From VBWE01 sp943372645 (GTDB taxonomy: Bacteria; Bacteroidota; Bacteroidia; Palsa-965), in NCBI GenBank assembly GCA_943372645.1, contig CALRZN010000010.1, forward strand, positions 62,001 to 126,000: a stretch of DNA of 64,000 bases. Reading direction: 5' to 3'. Of the stretch, positions 26,448-35,817 are shown piece by piece; position 1 is the first letter of the stretch; each line of letters opens with the position of its first letter. Made by a program: the position numbers and the translations under genes. The notes under the pieces were generated by a model, which saw only the letters and a program-made list of their open reading frames with translations, was not told the DNA's origin and searched no databases.

Positions 26448-27659
26448 CTACTTGATGCGCAGTTTGCGGCCAATCGCCAGCGTGGTGGTCGGCTTGATGC
26501 TGTTCAGCGCGCAGATTTTCGAAACCGTCGTTTTGTATTTCACTGCCAGCGCCGAAAGCGTATCGCCCGAGCGGATGGTGTGGTATACGGCCTGGCCCGG
26601 TTTTGCGGGGGGGACAGGCGTTTTAGCCGTGGTTTTCGGAGCAGTAGTCTTGGGCGTAACCGTTGTTTTGTTCTCTTTCACCGGCTCAACAGCGGGTTTA
26701 TCCGCTTTCGGAGGAGTACATGCTTTAGACGGCTCAATTTTAGGTGCACTAACACCTGACATAAATGCTTTTGCTTCCGGTGTTGCCATTTTCGGACCGC
26801 CCGGTGTGTAATAAAACGTGCGGCGACGGCCTTTGCGGCTGCGGGTAGTAACCTTTACGGTTTCGGTGAGGTATTTGAAATCGGCTTTCGACAGGTTGTA
26901 AACATCTGAACGGAGCTGGTGATTTTCAAAATCAATGATGCTGTTCGGGTTAATCGGCTGTCCTTTATAACGTACCTCGAAATGGAGGTGGCTTCCGAAC
27001 GAGTGGCCGGTATTTCCGCCCAGGCCCACGTACTGGCCCGCAGTTACATCCTGCCCGGGTTTAACCAGCAGTTTCGAAAGGTGGGCGTAATAGGTTTCCA
27101 GCCCGTTGCTGTGGCGCACCACAACAATGTTTCCGTAGCTTTTGCTGTACTGGGCAATGCGTACTTTTCCATCGAATACGGTACCCACAGAGTCGCCGGT
27201 TTCGAGGTCCAGATCAACACCGAAATGATAGCGGTAGCGGCGGAAAGCGAACTCCGATGTTTTGCGGCCGGCAATCGGGTGATTGTAACCGCAGGAATAA
27301 GAACCTACAAGGTGCAGGCAAACGGTATCGGTAAACTGGAGCACGTCGAACTTATCGCAGTGAACGCTGTTGCTGTCCCAATCTTCCAGCGAAACTTCAT
27401 CGCCCTGTTCGCCATCTTCGATGGTTTCGAGAACAGTGGGTGCTTTTTTGGGTACTTCATTGGTATCCAGCGCATTGTTGGCAGACATGCGAGGAACTTC
27501 GGTGGTATCTAATTTGAATTTCGGGATTCCGGGATCAGTGGTATCGGCCGTGGCTGTATCGCCACGAAATACGAATAGGCGGGCTACATCGCCTGCGGTA
27601 GCGCTAATTCCTGCACTGAGTAACAGGAATACAAGCAGTATGTTTTTGCTTATCTTCAA
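26448..27659 (-). CDS. M23 peptidase with C-terminal LysM, paralogue 2
   Basis: The protein is 403 aa with signal peptide MKISKNILLVFLLLSAGISA. An acidic linker (about 30-100) precedes the M23 domain (about 125-255) with zinc motifs HFGVDLD and HLHFE and the YAHL motif. A Pro/Lys/Thr-rich linker (about 300-350) leads to a LysM domain (YHTIRSGDTLSALAVKYKTT). It should be a periplasmic peptidoglycan endopeptidase. It shares domain order with the gene at 19982 but has a longer N-terminal region and linker, so the two are distant paralogues and not a recent duplication. Confidence 0.9.
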   Translation of the reverse strand: MKISKNILLVFLLLSAGISATAGDVARLFVFRGDTATADTTDPGIPKFKLDTTEVPRMSANNALDTNEVPKKAPTVLETIEDGEQGDEVSLEDWDSNSVHCDKFDVLQFTDTVCLHLVGSYSCGYNHPIAGRKTSEFAFRRYRYHFGVDLDLETGDSVGTVFDGKVRIAQYSKSYGNIVVVRHSNGLETYYAHLSKLLVKPGQDVTAGQYVGLGGNTGHSFGSHLHFEVRYKGQPINPNSIIDFENHQLRSDVYNLSKADFKYLTETVKVTTRSRKGRRRTFYYTPGGPKMATPEAKAFMSGVSAPKIEPSKACTPPKADKPAVEPVKENKTTVTPKTTAPKTTAKTPVPPAKPGQAVYHTIRSGDTLSALAVKYKTTVSKICALNSIKPTTTLAIGRKLRIK

Positions 27660-28184
27660 ACCGGTATCTACTACTACTGTCCATAATTTGTGGTGAACTG
27701 GGCGCTAAAATAGGAGTTTAATATTACGAACCAAATTTTTTTTCATAAACATTTCGTTATGGAAAACTTTATCCGGCGGGCAGTTGCAGCCCGGCCCCGT
27801 CTAAAACCCCTGCCAGCATTGGCTTTACCAGTTTTAAAGGCTGCGCGAGGCCGTTAATCCTGATAAATGTTAAAAATTGTCTTTCTGAATGGCCGGATCG
27901 GATTCTTTGGTTTTCAGAAGGCAATTTTATGAACCTTATAAAATGAAGATACTGGTCAAAGTCGGCAGTGGCAGGTAGCAGTGGCAGTCGGATCCTGTTT
28001 CAAGGAATTAGATCGATTTAATTAAAATAATGCCAGACTGCCGCTGCCAACTGCCACTGCCGACTGAATAAAGAGCTATTTTAAACATACAAAATCTGTA
28101 ACAGGATCTATTTTACAGCCTCTGCTTTGTTTTCTCCCTCCCCTTCCCGTCTTTTGCAGGGCCGCTTCCTTATATAACGGGATT
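27660..28184. other. Divergent intergenic region between the M23 and YcaQ-like genes
   Basis: The 525 bases are AT-rich near the M23 start and contain one structured repeat (27961-28064). No ORF with protein-like composition is present. Promoters for both flanking genes must lie here, but I cannot place them. Confidence 0.5.
27961..28064. repeat. Dispersed CTGCCACTGC-type inverted repeat, copy 3
   Basis: The left arm 27961-27989 begins gtcggcagtggcagg; the right arm 28036-28064 ends actgccactgccgac. The 29-bp arms pair with a few mismatches around a 46-base AT-rich loop. The arms share the GGCAGT-hexamer structure of the copies at 842 and 22010, but the loop does not match them. Confidence 0.78.
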
Positions 28185-29369
28185 ATGAAAAACAAAATTG
28201 TGCTTTCGCAGCAGCAGGCCGCCCGGATAATTCTTGAACAGCAACTGCTCGGGGGTGGCAACACGCTTCCGGCGGGTAAGGCGGGTGCGGCAGCATGCGT
28301 GGCACACCTGGGTTACGTGCAGATTGATACGCTATCTGTAATAATGCGGGCGCACCACCATGTTTTATGGACACGCACCCCGGGTTATAAGGAAAGCCAC
28401 CTGGACGAACTGGTGCGGGAAAAACAGCTGTTTGAATACTGGAGCCACGCGGCTGCGTTTCTGCCCATGCACGATTTCCGGTTCAGCATGCCCCGCAAAA
28501 TGGCCTTCCGGAACGGCGACAAACACTGGTTTGAAAAAAACAAAAAGATGATCCGGTTTGTGCTCGACCGCATCAAAGCCGAAGGCCCGCTGAAAGCCAA
28601 AGACTTTGAAACGGACCGGGTGCGTGGCTCGTGGTTCGACTGGAAACCGGCCAAACAGGCGCTGGAACAGCTTTTCCAGGAAGGCTACCTGATGGTGGCT
28701 GAACGGGCCGGCTTCCAGAAAATTTACGACCTCACCGAGCGCGTACTTCCGGCAGGAACCGATACCAGCACGCCAACCCCTGACGAATATGCCGGCTACC
28801 TGGTGCAGCAAACATTGCGCGCGCAGGGACTTATTACCATGAAAGATGTGGCTTACCTCCGCAAGGGGGTATTGAAACCCGTTACGGCATTAATGCGTGA
28901 AATGGCTGCCGGCGGACAACTGCTGCCCGTGGAAGTAAAGGGGAGCAATGAAGCCTTCTGGATAACCCCGGAACGGCTGAACCGGAAAACCGTAGTGCCC
29001 AAAAAACTGCGCCTGCTTTCGCCGTTCGACAACAGCATTATCCGCCGCCAGCGCCTGCAGCAGCTGTTCGGTTACGATTTTATGATTGAGTGTTACCTGC
29101 CCGAACCGAAACGGAAGTTTGGGTATTTCTGCCTGCCCATACTGCACGGCGAAAAATTCATCGGCCGCCTCGATCCGAAAGCCGACCGCGCCACCGGTAT
29201 TTTCCACATCAAAGCATTACATATTGAACATGCGCCGGCGGATGCGGACGCATTTTACAAGGCACTGGCTGCTGAACTGCGGCAGTTTGCCGCACACCAC
29301 GGCTGCACGGAAATCCGCTATGAAAAAGCGGTTCCCGCTGCGATCCGCAAAACGCTGGAGAAACTATAA
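28185..29369 (+). CDS. YcaQ-like winged-helix DNA glycosylase family protein
   Basis: The protein is 394 aa and cytoplasmic. The motif VQIDTLSVI near residue 45 contains the QxD signature of the HTH_42/YcaQ-AlkX superfamily, whose members excise alkylated or cross-linked purines. Further family motifs are EYWSHAAAFLPMHDFRF, RGSWFDWKPAKQALEQLF, LLSPFDNSIIRRQRL and GRLDPKADR. The N-terminus from the ATG at 28185 aligns with the usual family start. It is monocistronic and ends by a 6-base tail overlap with the opposing gene. The glycosylase activity is inferred from the family. Confidence 0.82.
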   Translation: MKNKIVLSQQQAARIILEQQLLGGGNTLPAGKAGAAACVAHLGYVQIDTLSVIMRAHHHVLWTRTPGYKESHLDELVREKQLFEYWSHAAAFLPMHDFRFSMPRKMAFRNGDKHWFEKNKKMIRFVLDRIKAEGPLKAKDFETDRVRGSWFDWKPAKQALEQLFQEGYLMVAERAGFQKIYDLTERVLPAGTDTSTPTPDEYAGYLVQQTLRAQGLITMKDVAYLRKGVLKPVTALMREMAAGGQLLPVEVKGSNEAFWITPERLNRKTVVPKKLRLLSPFDNSIIRRQRLQQLFGYDFMIECYLPEPKRKFGYFCLPILHGEKFIGRLDPKADRATGIFHIKALHIEHAPADADAFYKALAAELRQFAAHHGCTEIRYEKAVPAAIRKTLEKL

Positions 29370-29855
29370 GCAGAGTTTTACTTTCTTCGCCGGCGTGTAA
29401 TACATGGCAAATTTGTCAACAGCGCCATTCTGCACCGTAAATACGATGCTGCCGTAAGCGGTTTTGTGGATGTAATGAACCGTGTCGCCGTCTTTTACTT
29501 TTTTTACGGCTTTACCGAATGACTTTTTGAGTGTCTCATAATCCACACCGAGGATATTTTCAGAAACTGTTCCTGCGAATTTTTTCCGCACTTCCCAGTA
29601 ATCGTTACCGGTGTATGCATACATGTCGTGATTGAGAAAAAACACGCCGCCCCCGCAGTTAAACGGTCCGCCTTCTTCCGAATCGCCGGTAAAGCAGGGA
29701 AATGCTTTTTTCACTTCATCCATGGAAGCGGTTGGTTTAACACCATTGATGGTACCGGCCCGCACATCCACCACCAGCGGCGGACAGGGTGTGGCTTCCT
29801 GTGCATATCCTGAAATTCCGGTAAAGAGCAGTAATGTAATAATGAGTTTGCGCAT
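29364..29855 (-). CDS. Secreted protein of unknown function
   Basis: The protein is 163 aa from the ATG at 29855 with signal peptide MRKLIITLLLFTGISGYA; the open frame continues to 29990 but would bury the signal. The mature part has two cysteine-containing stretches (FPCFTGDSEEGGPFNCGGG) that could form a disulphide, and a Lys-rich region (LKKSFGKAVKKVKDGD). It is likely periplasmic. I do not recognise a family. Its stop overlaps that of the YcaQ-like gene by six bases. Confidence 0.7.
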   Translation of the reverse strand: MRKLIITLLLFTGISGYAQEATPCPPLVVDVRAGTINGVKPTASMDEVKKAFPCFTGDSEEGGPFNCGGGVFFLNHDMYAYTGNDYWEVRKKFAGTVSENILGVDYETLKKSFGKAVKKVKDGDTVHYIHKTAYGSIVFTVQNGAVDKFAMYYTPAKKVKLCL

Positions 29856-30051
29856 TGGTTTGTGTTTTAACTGCAACGAAAGTACAGGCTGCTGCAGCGA
29901 AAAACAATACGGTGGAATACGTATTTCCGCTTTGAAGAACTGATAGGAATCAGCTAACGGAATACCCGCATTTATACCCGTTCTATTCAATATCCATTTT
30001 CATTCTGGAATATTTTTCTACTTTTGGTTACCTAACTACACACACTTTTTT

Positions 30052-31884
30052 ATGCGCTATTGCTTATTCCTCCTGGCCTTTGTGGCAACTACTATTGTGC
30101 ATGGGCAGAACACTGCCGGTTTCAGCCGATCGTATGCCGTGAATACCGGCAGCACCTCGTATGCTTCCGTAATCAACGTGGTGATTGCGAATAACAAAAT
30201 CACCCTTTTTTACAACCCGATTGATACTACTGTTACTGACGCAATTGATTCAAGCATTGTGCTGAACGACATGAGCAAGGGGGTGATTTCTGCATACATC
30301 AGCACCGCGCTCGACAAACGGTTCAATGCAAAACCCGGCGGAGAATCGGCGGGCATGGCTGCACTGAAAACGGCAAACCAGGTGGCTGACGATTATATTG
30401 CATTCATTAACGAGCTGAAAGCGGAAGCAACACTTGTAAAAAAACAAACCGAGGCAGCACGCGCACTCGAAGGCATTGACAGCCTGTATGAAAAAGCGTT
30501 TTTTGTACGGCTGAACATTATTGACAAAGACAACCTTGTGCCGTTAACGCTGATGGATGTTCCTAAAAAGAAGAAAGGCGACGCATCACCGGTAAACACA
30601 GCTGCAGGCTACATCAAGGTGGAGCGCGTAACGCTCGGTTTTTCGAACTGGAACCTCGGCAACGTGGTGGTTTATGGTAAAGTAAAAAGCACCGGTTCTC
30701 TTGCTTACGACAGTTCAATTACACTGAACAACATTCGTGTTATACCCGTTTCTTCACGTAATGTACTTTCGAAAATCGTAAACGAACCACTGAAGAATAC
30801 AAGCGGAAAATACGGTATCACATTATCACAAGTGATTTCTATTACACCGAACGACTCACTTGTGTTTGATTTGTATGTGCCACAACGCACGTTCATGGAA
30901 TTTCGTGTTGACGGGCCGGACCTGGTGAAGCATGCCATGAAACCGAGCATTGCTTCGTATTTTAATTATGCCATTTTCGGTGATCTTACCGGGTACATCC
31001 AGGATGATGCGCCAAACGGAAAATTCCAGACCGAAATTTCGGCCATGCTGCCCTTGCTGGTTCGCCCGATGCGGAATTACAACAGGATACCCAATGTCAA
31101 GAGCCGCCGTTTTTCCTTTTTCCTCGGAAAATCATTTGCCCCGGAAATATGCCTTGCCAAATTCGGGACTGACAATCGTTTTCTGCCGGTACAGTACAAT
31201 GACCATGTTGTTGTATATGACCCGGCCATCAAAGACTCGCTCGTTCCGATTGATACTATTTCCGTGAAGCACATTAACAACATGGACGCACTCCAGTTTG
31301 CGAACTTCTGGGCAGGCGGACGGTTCAACGTCTTCGCAATTGAAGGAAAAAACCCTTCCTGGGCAATCTATTTTAATTTCCGTTTCCGGTACATTAAAAC
31401 GGAGCTGGCTGACACCTCGCGTGGATTTAACAAAATGCCGCAGGTGCGCAGTGTTTCGAACGAACCGGAAATTACGTTCAAACGAAAAATCAGCCGGAAT
31501 TTTTATGCCGAGATGGGCGTTTCGGTAAATATGCTGCGACTTTACAGCAATGCGTATGAACTTTCATTTGAGAAACAATACGGCGATGCACGCGACAGCG
31601 CGTTTGTAGTTACGCCACCTATAAAGTTTTTCAACTTCGTGGATCTGCGTAAAGATCAGAATGCTTTTTTTAATCCGGATTTTCGTAAACAGCTGATCTG
31701 GACACCGCAGATTACATTGCGTTACAACCCGCCCAGCAGTCCCATGTCGGGTGCTTTTGTGCGCATTGCCTATCCGTTCAACTCGTCGCAGAACAATTCA
31801 TTCCTGATTGCGCAGATCGGCATTTCGAAACCGGTAACAAACCTGCTGGCCAAAGCGAAAACAGCACCCTCGCCATCAAACTGA
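30052..31884 (+). CDS. Large secreted/outer-membrane protein of unknown function
   Basis: The protein is 610 aa with signal peptide MRYCLFLLAFVATTIVHG. Residues about 80-165 are helical (NQVADDYIAFINELKAEATL). The remainder is rich in alternating strand patterns (FYAEMGVSVNMLRLYSNAY, TLRYNPPSSPMSGAFVRIAY), consistent with a C-terminal outer-membrane barrel, but no sorting domain is present. A promoter-like tacttttg lies at 30019-30026. I do not recognise the family. It is convergent with the CPBP-like gene. Confidence 0.7.
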   Translation: MRYCLFLLAFVATTIVHGQNTAGFSRSYAVNTGSTSYASVINVVIANNKITLFYNPIDTTVTDAIDSSIVLNDMSKGVISAYISTALDKRFNAKPGGESAGMAALKTANQVADDYIAFINELKAEATLVKKQTEAARALEGIDSLYEKAFFVRLNIIDKDNLVPLTLMDVPKKKKGDASPVNTAAGYIKVERVTLGFSNWNLGNVVVYGKVKSTGSLAYDSSITLNNIRVIPVSSRNVLSKIVNEPLKNTSGKYGITLSQVISITPNDSLVFDLYVPQRTFMEFRVDGPDLVKHAMKPSIASYFNYAIFGDLTGYIQDDAPNGKFQTEISAMLPLLVRPMRNYNRIPNVKSRRFSFFLGKSFAPEICLAKFGTDNRFLPVQYNDHVVVYDPAIKDSLVPIDTISVKHINNMDALQFANFWAGGRFNVFAIEGKNPSWAIYFNFRFRYIKTELADTSRGFNKMPQVRSVSNEPEITFKRKISRNFYAEMGVSVNMLRLYSNAYELSFEKQYGDARDSAFVVTPPIKFFNFVDLRKDQNAFFNPDFRKQLIWTPQITLRYNPPSSPMSGAFVRIAYPFNSSQNNSFLIAQIGISKPVTNLLAKAKTAPSPSN

Positions 31885-31891
31885 AGCGGGG

Positions 31892-32791
31892 TCAGACCAC
31901 CGGCGGTTCGGGCAGTTTGGGTTCGTTATACCGTCGGATAAGCAGGATGAGCGTTGCCGCCGCACCGATACTCAGCGGACCGATCCAGTATGGAAACGTG
32001 AGCGCTGCATCCAGCCCGGGATACAAATCGGCGTAGTAGATGTAAACAAACGAAAGTGTGGAATACAGCACGCTGGTTACCACCGGCAGCCACAGCGAAC
32101 GTCCGTAAATGAACAGGTAGCCGAGCATTCCCGAAAATACAAACCGCGGCAGGAATGCAGAAAGTTCGTACTGCAGCAGTGTTGAAATAAGTGCAGTGAT
32201 CCACACCGCAGCGTGCACATTCCGCAGCCAGCGCGTAAACAGCGAGAGCACCGCGCCCCGGTAAAACAGTTCCTGGCAGATGGTGCCGAGCACACTGATC
32301 ATGGCGATGTTCATCAGCAAATCGTTCACCAGCGGCATGCGCACAATCGGCTCCACACTTTTGCGCGAAGCTTCTATTTCAAGCAGGTCGCCGGTGCTCA
32401 TAAACGAACGGTTGAGCAGGTGCAGCATATCATCGCCGGGAATGAATACAAGCACAAGTAAAGGCAAAAGCAGGAACGGTTTCCAGCCCACGTGCGCCAG
32501 CGGATTGCGCGACACATGCTGCAGCAGTAATTTTTCCTGCGGAAAAAACTGGGTGAACAGCAGCACCGGCAGCGCGTAAATAAATGCCGACGACCAGGCC
32601 AGTCCGAAACGCACCAGCGAAATGGGCCAGCCCTGCGAGGCATCGCCCACGATCCACGACACAGACGCCGATGTGGCAATGGTGCCGATGAGGAAACCGG
32701 CCATCAGGTGCATGGAAAACAGTGCCCACAACCGCACCGAGGGTGGCAATGTGCGCCACGAAGGTGCCCCGGGATCTTTAGATTCGCTCAT
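31892..32791 (-). CDS. CPBP/Abi-family membrane protein lacking expected catalytic residues
   Basis: The protein is 299 aa from the ATG at 32791 (MSESKDPGAPSWRTLPPSV), with about eight membrane helices. The C-terminal half aligns with CPBP intramembrane proteases: ICQELFYRG, AFLPRFVFSGMLGYLFIYG, SLWLPVV. In active members motif 1 is EExxxR, followed by FxxxH and HxxxN/B. Here motif 1 is QELFYR (Gln173), the first His position is Gln207, and the second His and Asn are Ser240 and Tyr243/Ser244. It therefore looks like a non-catalytic pseudoprotease. It is divergent from dusB. Confidence 0.78.
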   Translation of the reverse strand: MSESKDPGAPSWRTLPPSVRLWALFSMHLMAGFLIGTIATSASVSWIVGDASQGWPISLVRFGLAWSSAFIYALPVLLFTQFFPQEKLLLQHVSRNPLAHVGWKPFLLLPLLVLVFIPGDDMLHLLNRSFMSTGDLLEIEASRKSVEPIVRMPLVNDLLMNIAMISVLGTICQELFYRGAVLSLFTRWLRNVHAAVWITALISTLLQYELSAFLPRFVFSGMLGYLFIYGRSLWLPVVTSVLYSTLSFVYIYYADLYPGLDAALTFPYWIGPLSIGAAATLILLIRRYNEPKLPEPPVV

Positions 32792-32867
32792 GCTCTGACT
32801 GTTTTTGGTAACTTTGCGCAAAAATACAGCATCCTGTCCTGCAAATGCGACAGGTGCCGAAATAAAA

Positions 32868-33863
32868 ATGGTTACCATCGGCAATATCGAAATCGGGGAG
32901 TTCCCGCTCCTGCTTGCACCTATGGAAGATGTGAGCGATCCGCCGTTCCGTTACGTGTGCAAACAGCACGGTGCCGACCTCATGTACACCGAATTTATTT
33001 CGAGTGAAGGCCTCATCCGCGATGCGATCAAAAGCCGGAAGAAGCTCGATATTTTTGATTACGAAAAACCCATTGGCATCCAGATTTTTGGCGGCGATGA
33101 AGAAGCGATGGCCATGTCGGCGCGCATTGTGGATGCGGTGAACCCGGATATTCTCGACATCAATTTCGGCTGCCCGGTGAAAAAAGTAGTGTGCAAAGGC
33201 GCGGGCGCCGGTGTGCTGAAAGATGTGGACCTGATGGTGCGCCTCACCAGGGCGGTTGTTAATTCAACGAACCTGCCGGTAACTGTAAAAACGCGTCTCG
33301 GCTGGGATGATAAATCGCTGAACATTCTCGAAGTTTCCGAACGCCTGCAGGATGTGGGCATCAAAGCATTGAGCATTCACGGCCGCACACGCGCGCAGAT
33401 GTACAAAGGCGAAGCCGACTGGAGCCTGATCGCCAAAGTGAAAGAAAATCCGCGCATCAACATCCCGATTTTCGGAAACGGAGATATTGATACACCCGAA
33501 AAAGCGCTGGAATACAAAAACCGCTACGGTGTTGATGGCATCATGATCGGCCGAGCCAGCATCGGTTACCCGTGGATCTTCAACGAGATTAAACATTACA
33601 TGCGCACCGGCACCCACCTGCCCGCGCCCACCATCGCCGACCGCGTAAACGTGTGCCGCACGCACCTCGAACGCTCGATTGCGTGGAAAGGCACCAACGT
33701 GGGCATTGTAGAAATGCGCCGGCATTACACGAACTATTTTAAAGGGTATCCGAATTTCAAAACGTTCCGCAACACGTTAGTTACAAGTAATTCGCTGGAT
33801 GAGTTGCTGGAAACGCTGGAGCAGATTTCTGTTCATTATGCGGATGTGGCGCCGGTGATCTAG
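32868..33863 (+). CDS. dusB: tRNA-dihydrouridine synthase, DusB type
   Basis: This FMN-dependent enzyme reduces uridine to dihydrouridine in the tRNA D-loop using NAD(P)H. The protein is 331 aa from the ATG at 32868 (MVTIGNIEIGEFPLLLAPME); the frame opens at 32805 but that part is leader. Motifs: LAPMEDVSDPPFR, INFGCPVKKVVCKGAGAG (active-site Cys in GCP), TVKTRLGW, IHGRTRAQMYKGEADW and IFGNGDIDTPEKALEY. A promoter-like taactttg lies at 32809. It stands alone, divergent from the CPBP-like gene. Confidence 0.93.
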   Translation: MVTIGNIEIGEFPLLLAPMEDVSDPPFRYVCKQHGADLMYTEFISSEGLIRDAIKSRKKLDIFDYEKPIGIQIFGGDEEAMAMSARIVDAVNPDILDINFGCPVKKVVCKGAGAGVLKDVDLMVRLTRAVVNSTNLPVTVKTRLGWDDKSLNILEVSERLQDVGIKALSIHGRTRAQMYKGEADWSLIAKVKENPRINIPIFGNGDIDTPEKALEYKNRYGVDGIMIGRASIGYPWIFNEIKHYMRTGTHLPAPTIADRVNVCRTHLERSIAWKGTNVGIVEMRRHYTNYFKGYPNFKTFRNTLVTSNSLDELLETLEQISVHYADVAPVI

Positions 33864-33984
33864 CTAAATATTGATTGCAGTAGCTGCACCGTTCGTGCTG
33901 CAGCCTGATGACTGGAAAAGGCTTAAGAAACAGCACTGCCAGCTTCCGCATTTTTCGTACTTTTAGGGTTCAATACAAAAACAC

Positions 33985-35814
33985 ATGCGTTCACGTTACC
34001 TTTTTCTTTTCCTGTTTTCCGGCATAACCGCTTTTGCCCAGCAATCGCGCATTGTACAGATTCCGCTCGGTGCTGTTGCAACCGAAAGTACCATGCGCGA
34101 CGATTTTGCACCCACACTGCAATGCCTCGAAATGCCGAAACAATCGGACACCCGCCTGCAGCAGATCAAAGACAGCCTGGCGCTGCGTTATCCGAAAACA
34201 CACAGCAGCAATGTGCCGCGCGACCAGCGCATGGTGGTGCCACCTGCGCCCACCATCGGCCGCAACATCCAGGGCAATACGTTCGGAAACTCGACACCTA
34301 CAGATAATGAAATTGCGATTTCCAACGCCGGGAAACTTATTTCGGTGCAGAACTCGAATATTTTCCGCTACGATGATGCGGCAAGCGCCTCGTTAATTCC
34401 GACCTCGCTGGCGGCCTGGGCCAATGCACTGAGCAACCCGCAATCGAAATTCGATCCGAAAGTAATTTACGATCCGGAACAGGACAAATACGTGATGCTT
34501 TGTCTTGCCGGTTTCACCGATTCCACGAGCAGTATTATTGTTGGTTTTTCGCAAACCAACTCACCCACCGGCGCCTGGAATTTATACGAACTGCCCGGCG
34601 ATGCACTGAACAACGGCCTGTGGACCGATTACCCGATGATTTCGATGACGCACCAGGAAATTTTTATTACCGTAAACCTGCTGTACAACAACCAGCCCTG
34701 GCAAACTGGTTTTGCCGAAACCATCATCTGGCAGATCAATAAAAACAGCGGTTACACCGGCTCCACTTTACAGAGCCAGCTGCACAGCGGCATACAGCAC
34801 AACGGCCGCAACGTACGCAACCTGTGCCCGGTAAAAGGCGGCAGCCAGCTGTACGGTCCGGATATGTATTTTGTATCGAACCGCAACCTGGATGCATCCA
34901 ACGACACGATTTTCCTTGTGCATCTTACTGATACGATCAACGCGCCGGGACAACAGGTTACCGTACAGCCGCTGGTTTCCAACATCAAGTATTTTGCACC
35001 GGCCGATGCGGAACAGTTTGGCACTGCAAACATGCTGGCCACCAACGACGCGCGCATACTCGGTGCGCTGATTGAAAACAACAAAATCCAGTTTGTGCAG
35101 AACACGATGGACACCGCAAACGGACGCGCAGCCATTATGCACGGCATAATAACCAATCCCGGCACATCGCCGGCAGTTACTGCAAACATGTACACCGACA
35201 CCGTGGAGTTTGGTTATCCGAACATCGGGTATTGCGGTAACGGACCAACAGATGATCGTGTGATTATCGGTTTCCTGCACACCTCATCAACCGTATTCCC
35301 GGGCGTTTCGGCCATGGTGTATGATGGAACGGCGTATTCACCGCGTGTGGTTACCAAAGCCGGAACCGGTTATGTAAACCTGCTCAGCGGCAACAGCGAA
35401 CGCTGGGGCGATTACACCGGTATGCAGCGCAGCTACAACGGCGGCGGAACGGTGTGGATTAACGGCTATTACGGAAACACATCGCATACCCACGCCACGT
35501 GGATTACTGAACTGTCGCCAACAAGCGATGTCGGAATCAGCACGGTAGCAACACAACAGGTGGACGTGCAGGTATTTCCGAACCCGACGGTTGAACTGGT
35601 GGAAGTAGTTTTCAATGCACCTGCACAGGAACAGTATGAATTTAACCTGTACGATATGCAGGGCCGCCACGTAAAACTGCTGATGCGCGAACGCGTGAAA
35701 CCGGGAAGCAACCGTTTTACTTTCAGCGCAGCACCGCTTGCCGCAGGAACATACATCCTGAAAATTACCGCGGGCAATCGCATGGTGGCATCCAAACAGG
35801 TGGTGAAACAGTAA
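33985..35814 (+). CDS. T9SS cargo protein of unknown function
   Basis: The protein is 609 aa with signal peptide MRSRYLFLFLFSGITAFA. The region from about 90 to 500 reads like a beta-propeller or hydrolase-like sandwich (DNEIAISNAGKLISVQNSNI, FDPKVIYDPEQDKYVMLCLA). The C-terminal 80 residues (VQVFPNPTVELVEVVF, YDMQGRHVKLLM, PLAAGTYILKITAG, KQVVKQ) are a type A T9SS sorting domain. No catalytic motif stands out. The BtuF-like gene begins three bases after its stop, so they are likely co-transcribed, though a functional link is not evident. Confidence 0.83.
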   Translation: MRSRYLFLFLFSGITAFAQQSRIVQIPLGAVATESTMRDDFAPTLQCLEMPKQSDTRLQQIKDSLALRYPKTHSSNVPRDQRMVVPPAPTIGRNIQGNTFGNSTPTDNEIAISNAGKLISVQNSNIFRYDDAASASLIPTSLAAWANALSNPQSKFDPKVIYDPEQDKYVMLCLAGFTDSTSSIIVGFSQTNSPTGAWNLYELPGDALNNGLWTDYPMISMTHQEIFITVNLLYNNQPWQTGFAETIIWQINKNSGYTGSTLQSQLHSGIQHNGRNVRNLCPVKGGSQLYGPDMYFVSNRNLDASNDTIFLVHLTDTINAPGQQVTVQPLVSNIKYFAPADAEQFGTANMLATNDARILGALIENNKIQFVQNTMDTANGRAAIMHGIITNPGTSPAVTANMYTDTVEFGYPNIGYCGNGPTDDRVIIGFLHTSSTVFPGVSAMVYDGTAYSPRVVTKAGTGYVNLLSGNSERWGDYTGMQRSYNGGGTVWINGYYGNTSHTHATWITELSPTSDVGISTVATQQVDVQVFPNPTVELVEVVFNAPAQEQYEFNLYDMQGRHVKLLMRERVKPGSNRFTFSAAPLAAGTYILKITAGNRMVASKQVVKQ

Positions 35815-35817
35815 CAC

